DNA of 9,764 bases, taken from NCBI GenBank assembly GCA_027056465.1, contig JALUKS010000119.1:1-9764 (forward strand), written 5' to 3'. The notes under the pieces were generated by a model, which was not told where the DNA came from, did no database searches, and was given only the letters and a program-made list of their open reading frames with translations. Of the stretch, positions 6,880 to 9,764 are shown piece by piece. The stretch comes from Sulfurimonas sp. GTDB taxonomy: Bacteria; Campylobacterota; Campylobacteria; Campylobacterales; Sulfurimonadaceae. The translations under genes and the position numbers were made by a program. Positions within the stretch are counted from its first letter, which is position 1. Every line of letters begins with the position of its first letter.

Positions 6880-8438
6880 TAGTTCACCTCCTCAGTAGTT
6901 GTTTTAACTGCTCGCATCATTTTTGGAGCAGTTAAATCAGGTATTCTCTCTTTTGCTAAAGTAGTTGTAGATTTATCATGCATCAACTGAACAAGAGCTT
7001 TCACAGAGTTGTCAATAGGTCCTAAAACTGGTTTTGGATAGACACCTAACCAAATCGCCACTATCACTAATGGAATAAGTCCAAATAACTCTTTTTTATT
7101 AATATCAGGAAGATTTTTATTTGCTTCGTTTGTCACTTCACCAAAGAATGCTTTTTTATAAGCTGCAAGCATATAGATAGCACCTACGATAATTCCTGTT
7201 CCTGCAAGGAGAGTCAAGATATGTGACTGCTGATAAAATCCAAGAAGACTTAAAAACTCACCAACAAAGTTGATTGTTAAAGGAAGTCCAACAGAAGCCA
7301 TCATCATAATACCAAATACAGTTGCATAGCGAGGCATAACATGTGCCAAACCACCAAACTCACTCATCAGCTTAGTATGTCTTCTATCATAGATAACACC
7401 AACAAGCATAAAGAGCGCTCCTGCAACGACACCGTGACCAAGCATTAAAAAGATTGAACCAGAGATTCCCTCTACATTTAATGCAAATGTACCTAAGATA
7501 ATGATACCCATATGAGAGATGGAAGAGTAAGCAACCACTTGTTTCATATCTTTTTGTGCATAAGCAACCATAGCCGTGTAGATAACCATAATAATTGCGA
7601 GTATCGCAATCGGCATCATAAAGAATGCTGCGGCATCAGGAAAGAGTGGTAGTGAAAATCTCACAAACGCATACGTACCCATTTTAAGTAAAATGGCTGC
7701 AAGAATAACAGAACCGATAGTTGGTGCTTGACCGTGTGCATATGGTAACCATGTATGAAATGGAAACATAGGAACTTTGATAGCAAAACCCATAAAGAAT
7801 GCTGCAAATAACCAAAGTTGTAGATTTTCAGGTAAAACAAGTCTATACCAATCTAAAAGAGCGAAACTCCATACTCCAGATGCTTCATGATAAAAATATG
7901 CCATAAAAAGCATACCTACAAGCATCACAAGTGAACCTGCAAATGTATATAAGAAGAACTTCACAGAAGCATAAATTCTTAAAGGTCCACCCCATGCACC
8001 GATGATATAAAGCATCGGAACAAGTGAAAGTTCCCAGAATGTATAGAAGACTATCGCATCAAGAGCAGCGAAAACCCCTGCCATTGTCATCTGTAAGAAA
8101 AGAAGTGTAATAATCATATACTTGATTTTTGGAGTATCTGTTAAACTAGCGATACCTAAAAATGTAAAGAATGCTGAGAGTATCACAATGAATACAGAGA
8201 TACCATCTACACCAAGTGTATAGTTAATTCCAAACGCAGGCATTAATGGAATGTTCTCCATAAACTGCATACCTGCCACATTATTATCAAAAGCATACCA
8301 AAGCACAAGTGAAAGTGCAAATTCAATCAGAGAGACTACGATACCATAAGCACGCATACTCTCCTTTTGAATCATAAAACCAAATACAGCTGCAAGAGCT
8401 GGAAAAAATATTAAAACCGATAAAATATGATCTAACAT
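6879..8438 (-). CDS. nuoM: NADH-quinone oxidoreductase subunit M (complex I, antiporter-like)
   Basis: NuoM is a proton-pumping membrane subunit of complex I, located between NuoN and NuoL in the membrane arm. At 519 aa it has normal length and is strongly hydrophobic. Visible key residues are Glu136 in YTFWELSLVPM, Lys221 in AIKVPMFPFHTWLP, Lys252 in LLKMGTYAF, His309 in SSISHMG and Glu394 in INFVGEF. They correspond to Escherichia coli NuoM Glu144, Lys234, Lys265, His322 and Glu407. LGVDGIS at 75-81 is also characteristic. The C-terminus after about residue 485 is hydrophilic (KSTTTLAKERIP onward) and somewhat longer than strictly needed for the last helix. The start ATG lies 3 nt after the nuoL stop, with AGAGGAG (8453-8447) placed 8 nt upstream inside the end of nuoL. 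Confidence 0.96.
   Translation of the reverse strand: MLDHILSVLIFFPALAAVFGFMIQKESMRAYGIVVSLIEFALSLVLWYAFDNNVAGMQFMENIPLMPAFGINYTLGVDGISVFIVILSAFFTFLGIASLTDTPKIKYMIITLLFLQMTMAGVFAALDAIVFYTFWELSLVPMLYIIGAWGGPLRIYASVKFFLYTFAGSLVMLVGMLFMAYFYHEASGVWSFALLDWYRLVLPENLQLWLFAAFFMGFAIKVPMFPFHTWLPYAHGQAPTIGSVILAAILLKMGTYAFVRFSLPLFPDAAAFFMMPIAILAIIMVIYTAMVAYAQKDMKQVVAYSSISHMGIIILGTFALNVEGISGSIFLMLGHGVVAGALFMLVGVIYDRRHTKLMSEFGGLAHVMPRYATVFGIMMMASVGLPLTINFVGEFLSLLGFYQQSHILTLLAGTGIIVGAIYMLAAYKKAFFGEVTNEANKNLPDINKKELFGLIPLVIVAIWLGVYPKPVLGPIDNSVKALVQLMHDKSTTTLAKERIPDLTAPKMMRAVKTTTEEVN
6887..6892 (-). promoter_or_regulatory. Strong ribosome binding site at the nuoM-nuoN TAATG junction
   Basis: AGGAGG, within GAGGAGGTG on the minus strand (6893-6885), sits inside the last codons of nuoM. 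It is 7 nt before the nuoN ATG (6879-6877), whose A is the last base of the nuoM TAA. The arrangement suggests re-initiation or coupled translation of two subunits needed in equal amounts. Confidence 0.8.
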
Positions 8439-8441
8439 ATA

Positions 8442-9764
8442 CTAAACTCCTCTACCTGATAAGAGTGCATTTGTCTCATCAGGGTTTTGTGCTGCAAGTC
8501 CAAAGATTACAGCTGATAATAGTAGTACTACAAGACCAACTACCATCCATCTAAGCATAGCAGATAAATTACCACTTTGCATATCTCTTGTTTTATCACC
8601 AGTATTATAAATAACACCTGCAATTCCATCTACTGTTGCATCTACAATTTTAAGATCTATTTTTTGCCAGAATATTTCAGAAAGTATTCTATATGGTTTT
8701 ACAATAAACTCTTCATAAGCATAAGGAATATAGTATTGATTAATCAATAGTTTATAGACAAAAGAGTTCTCCATTTCAGATGTACCATCAGGAACTTTTA
8801 TAGATGAATTTGCATATTTTTTATATGCGTAAAGAATTGCTAAACCAACAAATAGTTGCGTTCCAACTAACATAATTAGAGCAGTTCCATGCGCTATATG
8901 ATACTCATGTGCTTGCAGTGCCTCTTCAACCATATCAAAGAAAGGTGTTTGAAGTACCCCTGCTCCAATAGCAACAAGGAGTAATGGACTCATAGCTACT
9001 AACATAAATCTATAAGCTTCATGTGGATGAATACCGAAAAGTTTGTAACGCTCTTCACCATGAAAGATTAAAGCAACAAGTCTAAATGAATAGAATGCAG
9101 TTAAACCAGCAGTAAAGAGGAGAACACCATAAATGACCATGTGATTTCCAGAGTATGCTGCTTCAAGAATTGTATCTTTAGAGAAGAAACCTGCGAAAGG
9201 AATAACACCAGCTAATGCGAGTGAACCGACCACCATCATAATCCAAGTTCCTTTCATCACTTTTTTAAGTCCACCCATCTTAAATGGATCGAGTTCATCA
9301 TGCATAGAGTGCATAACATTACCTGCACCTAAGAAGAGTAGTGCTTTGAAACCAGCGTGTGCCATTAGGTGAAAGAGTGCAACCCAGTAAGCACCAAGAC
9401 CAGCCGCTGCAAACATATATCCTAACTGTGAAAGTGTAGAGTATGCAATGACTCGTTTCATATCACGATTTACTAATGCCATAGATGCTGCAAAGAGTGC
9501 AACAAATGTACCAAGAGAAGCGATAAAGAGACCAACATCTGGGATTAAACTATAGAGTTCATGAGAACGGATGACAAGATAAACACCTGCAGTTACCATA
9601 GTCGCAGCATGAATAAGTGCTGAAACTGGAGTAGGTCCTTCCATCGCATCTGCTAACCATGTATGAAGTGGAAATTGTGCTGATTTACCCATCGCACCTA
9701 TAAATAGGAAGATACCTATCATTGTAAGTGTAGCAGTAGGTAATTGATGAAATGCTGCAAAAGC
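8442..9764 (-). CDS. nuoL: NADH-quinone oxidoreductase subunit L, C-terminal part (5' end outside window)
   Basis: NuoL is the most distal antiporter-like subunit of complex I, with a long lateral helix that braces the membrane arm. The frame runs open to the window edge: 14 codons precede the internal ATG at 9722, so 440 aa are visible and roughly the first third of the protein is missing. Numbering from the edge, GKSAQFPLHTWLADAMEGPT begins at 26 and contains Lys27, equivalent to Escherichia coli Lys229. His52 (LIHAATM), His132, His136, Lys140 (HLMAHAGFK) and Lys196 (FFSKD) also match conserved channel residues by spacing. The region from about 333 to 399 is amphipathic and charged, as expected of the lateral helix, and 404-424 is the anchoring last transmembrane helix. 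The TAG stop is at 8444-8442, 3 nt before nuoM. nuoK would be expected beyond the right edge. Confidence 0.96.
   Translation of the reverse strand, partial: AFAAFHQLPTATLTMIGIFLFIGAMGKSAQFPLHTWLADAMEGPTPVSALIHAATMVTAGVYLVIRSHELYSLIPDVGLFIASLGTFVALFAASMALVNRDMKRVIAYSTLSQLGYMFAAAGLGAYWVALFHLMAHAGFKALLFLGAGNVMHSMHDELDPFKMGGLKKVMKGTWIMMVVGSLALAGVIPFAGFFSKDTILEAAYSGNHMVIYGVLLFTAGLTAFYSFRLVALIFHGEERYKLFGIHPHEAYRFMLVAMSPLLLVAIGAGVLQTPFFDMVEEALQAHEYHIAHGTALIMLVGTQLFVGLAILYAYKKYANSSIKVPDGTSEMENSFVYKLLINQYYIPYAYEEFIVKPYRILSEIFWQKIDLKIVDATVDGIAGVIYNTGDKTRDMQSGNLSAMLRWMVVGLVVLLLSAVIFGLAAQNPDETNALLSGRGV
8447..8453 (-). promoter_or_regulatory. Ribosome binding site of nuoM inside the nuoL 3' end
   Basis: AGAGGAG on the minus strand (8453-8447) overlaps the final codons of nuoL and is 8 nt before the nuoM ATG (8438-8436). 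It supports this start and tight coupling within the operon. Confidence 0.75.

Noticed and set aside
9720..9722. ATG as the start of nuoL
   Set aside because: The frame continues to the window edge, and NuoL proteins have about 180-200 residues before the GKSAQFPLHTW motif, which here comes only about 10 residues after this Met.

Overview
The window looks like part of a chromosome of a low-GC Campylobacterota (Epsilonproteobacteria) bacterium, probably a free-living Sulfurimonas/Sulfurovum-type species. The main evidence is the gene order nuoL-nuoM-nuoN-pflA on the minus strand. From memory, the nuoN-pflA adjacency is typical of Campylobacter and Helicobacter relatives. The genus is an inference from protein character, not a database match.

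Left part, plus strand. Positions 1-1059 hold the 3' end of a gamma-class (Eco57I/TaqI-like) N6-adenine DNA methyltransferase or type IIG restriction-modification enzyme, cut by the window edge. It is visibly more AT-rich and richer in AGA arginine codons than its neighbours, so it looks like accessory DNA. After a 138-nt gap come two housekeeping genes on the same strand: trxB (thioredoxin reductase, 1198-2142) and dapB (4-hydroxy-tetrahydrodipicolinate reductase, 2222-2989).

Right part, minus strand. Reading from the right edge leftwards are nuoL (5' end outside the window), nuoM, nuoN and pflA. They are packed with gaps of 3, -1 and 33 nt and each visible start has a good Shine-Dalgarno sequence, so this is the distal end of the complex I operon with a flagellar-motor gene attached. 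The three Nuo proteins are the antiporter-like, proton-pumping membrane subunits, and their key charged residues are conserved. PflA is a secreted periplasmic TPR protein that in Campylobacter jejuni forms part of the flagellar motor scaffold. It appears to start at TTG.

The two transcription units converge: dapB and pflA overlap by 4 nt at their stop codons, leaving no intergenic terminator. No rRNA, tRNA, CRISPR array, insertion sequence or gene-free stretch over 300 nt was seen. Most of the window is ordinary core genome. The parts most worth a second look are the methyltransferase fragment, its junction with trxB, and the dyad in that junction. I did not find convincing evidence of an undescribed system.
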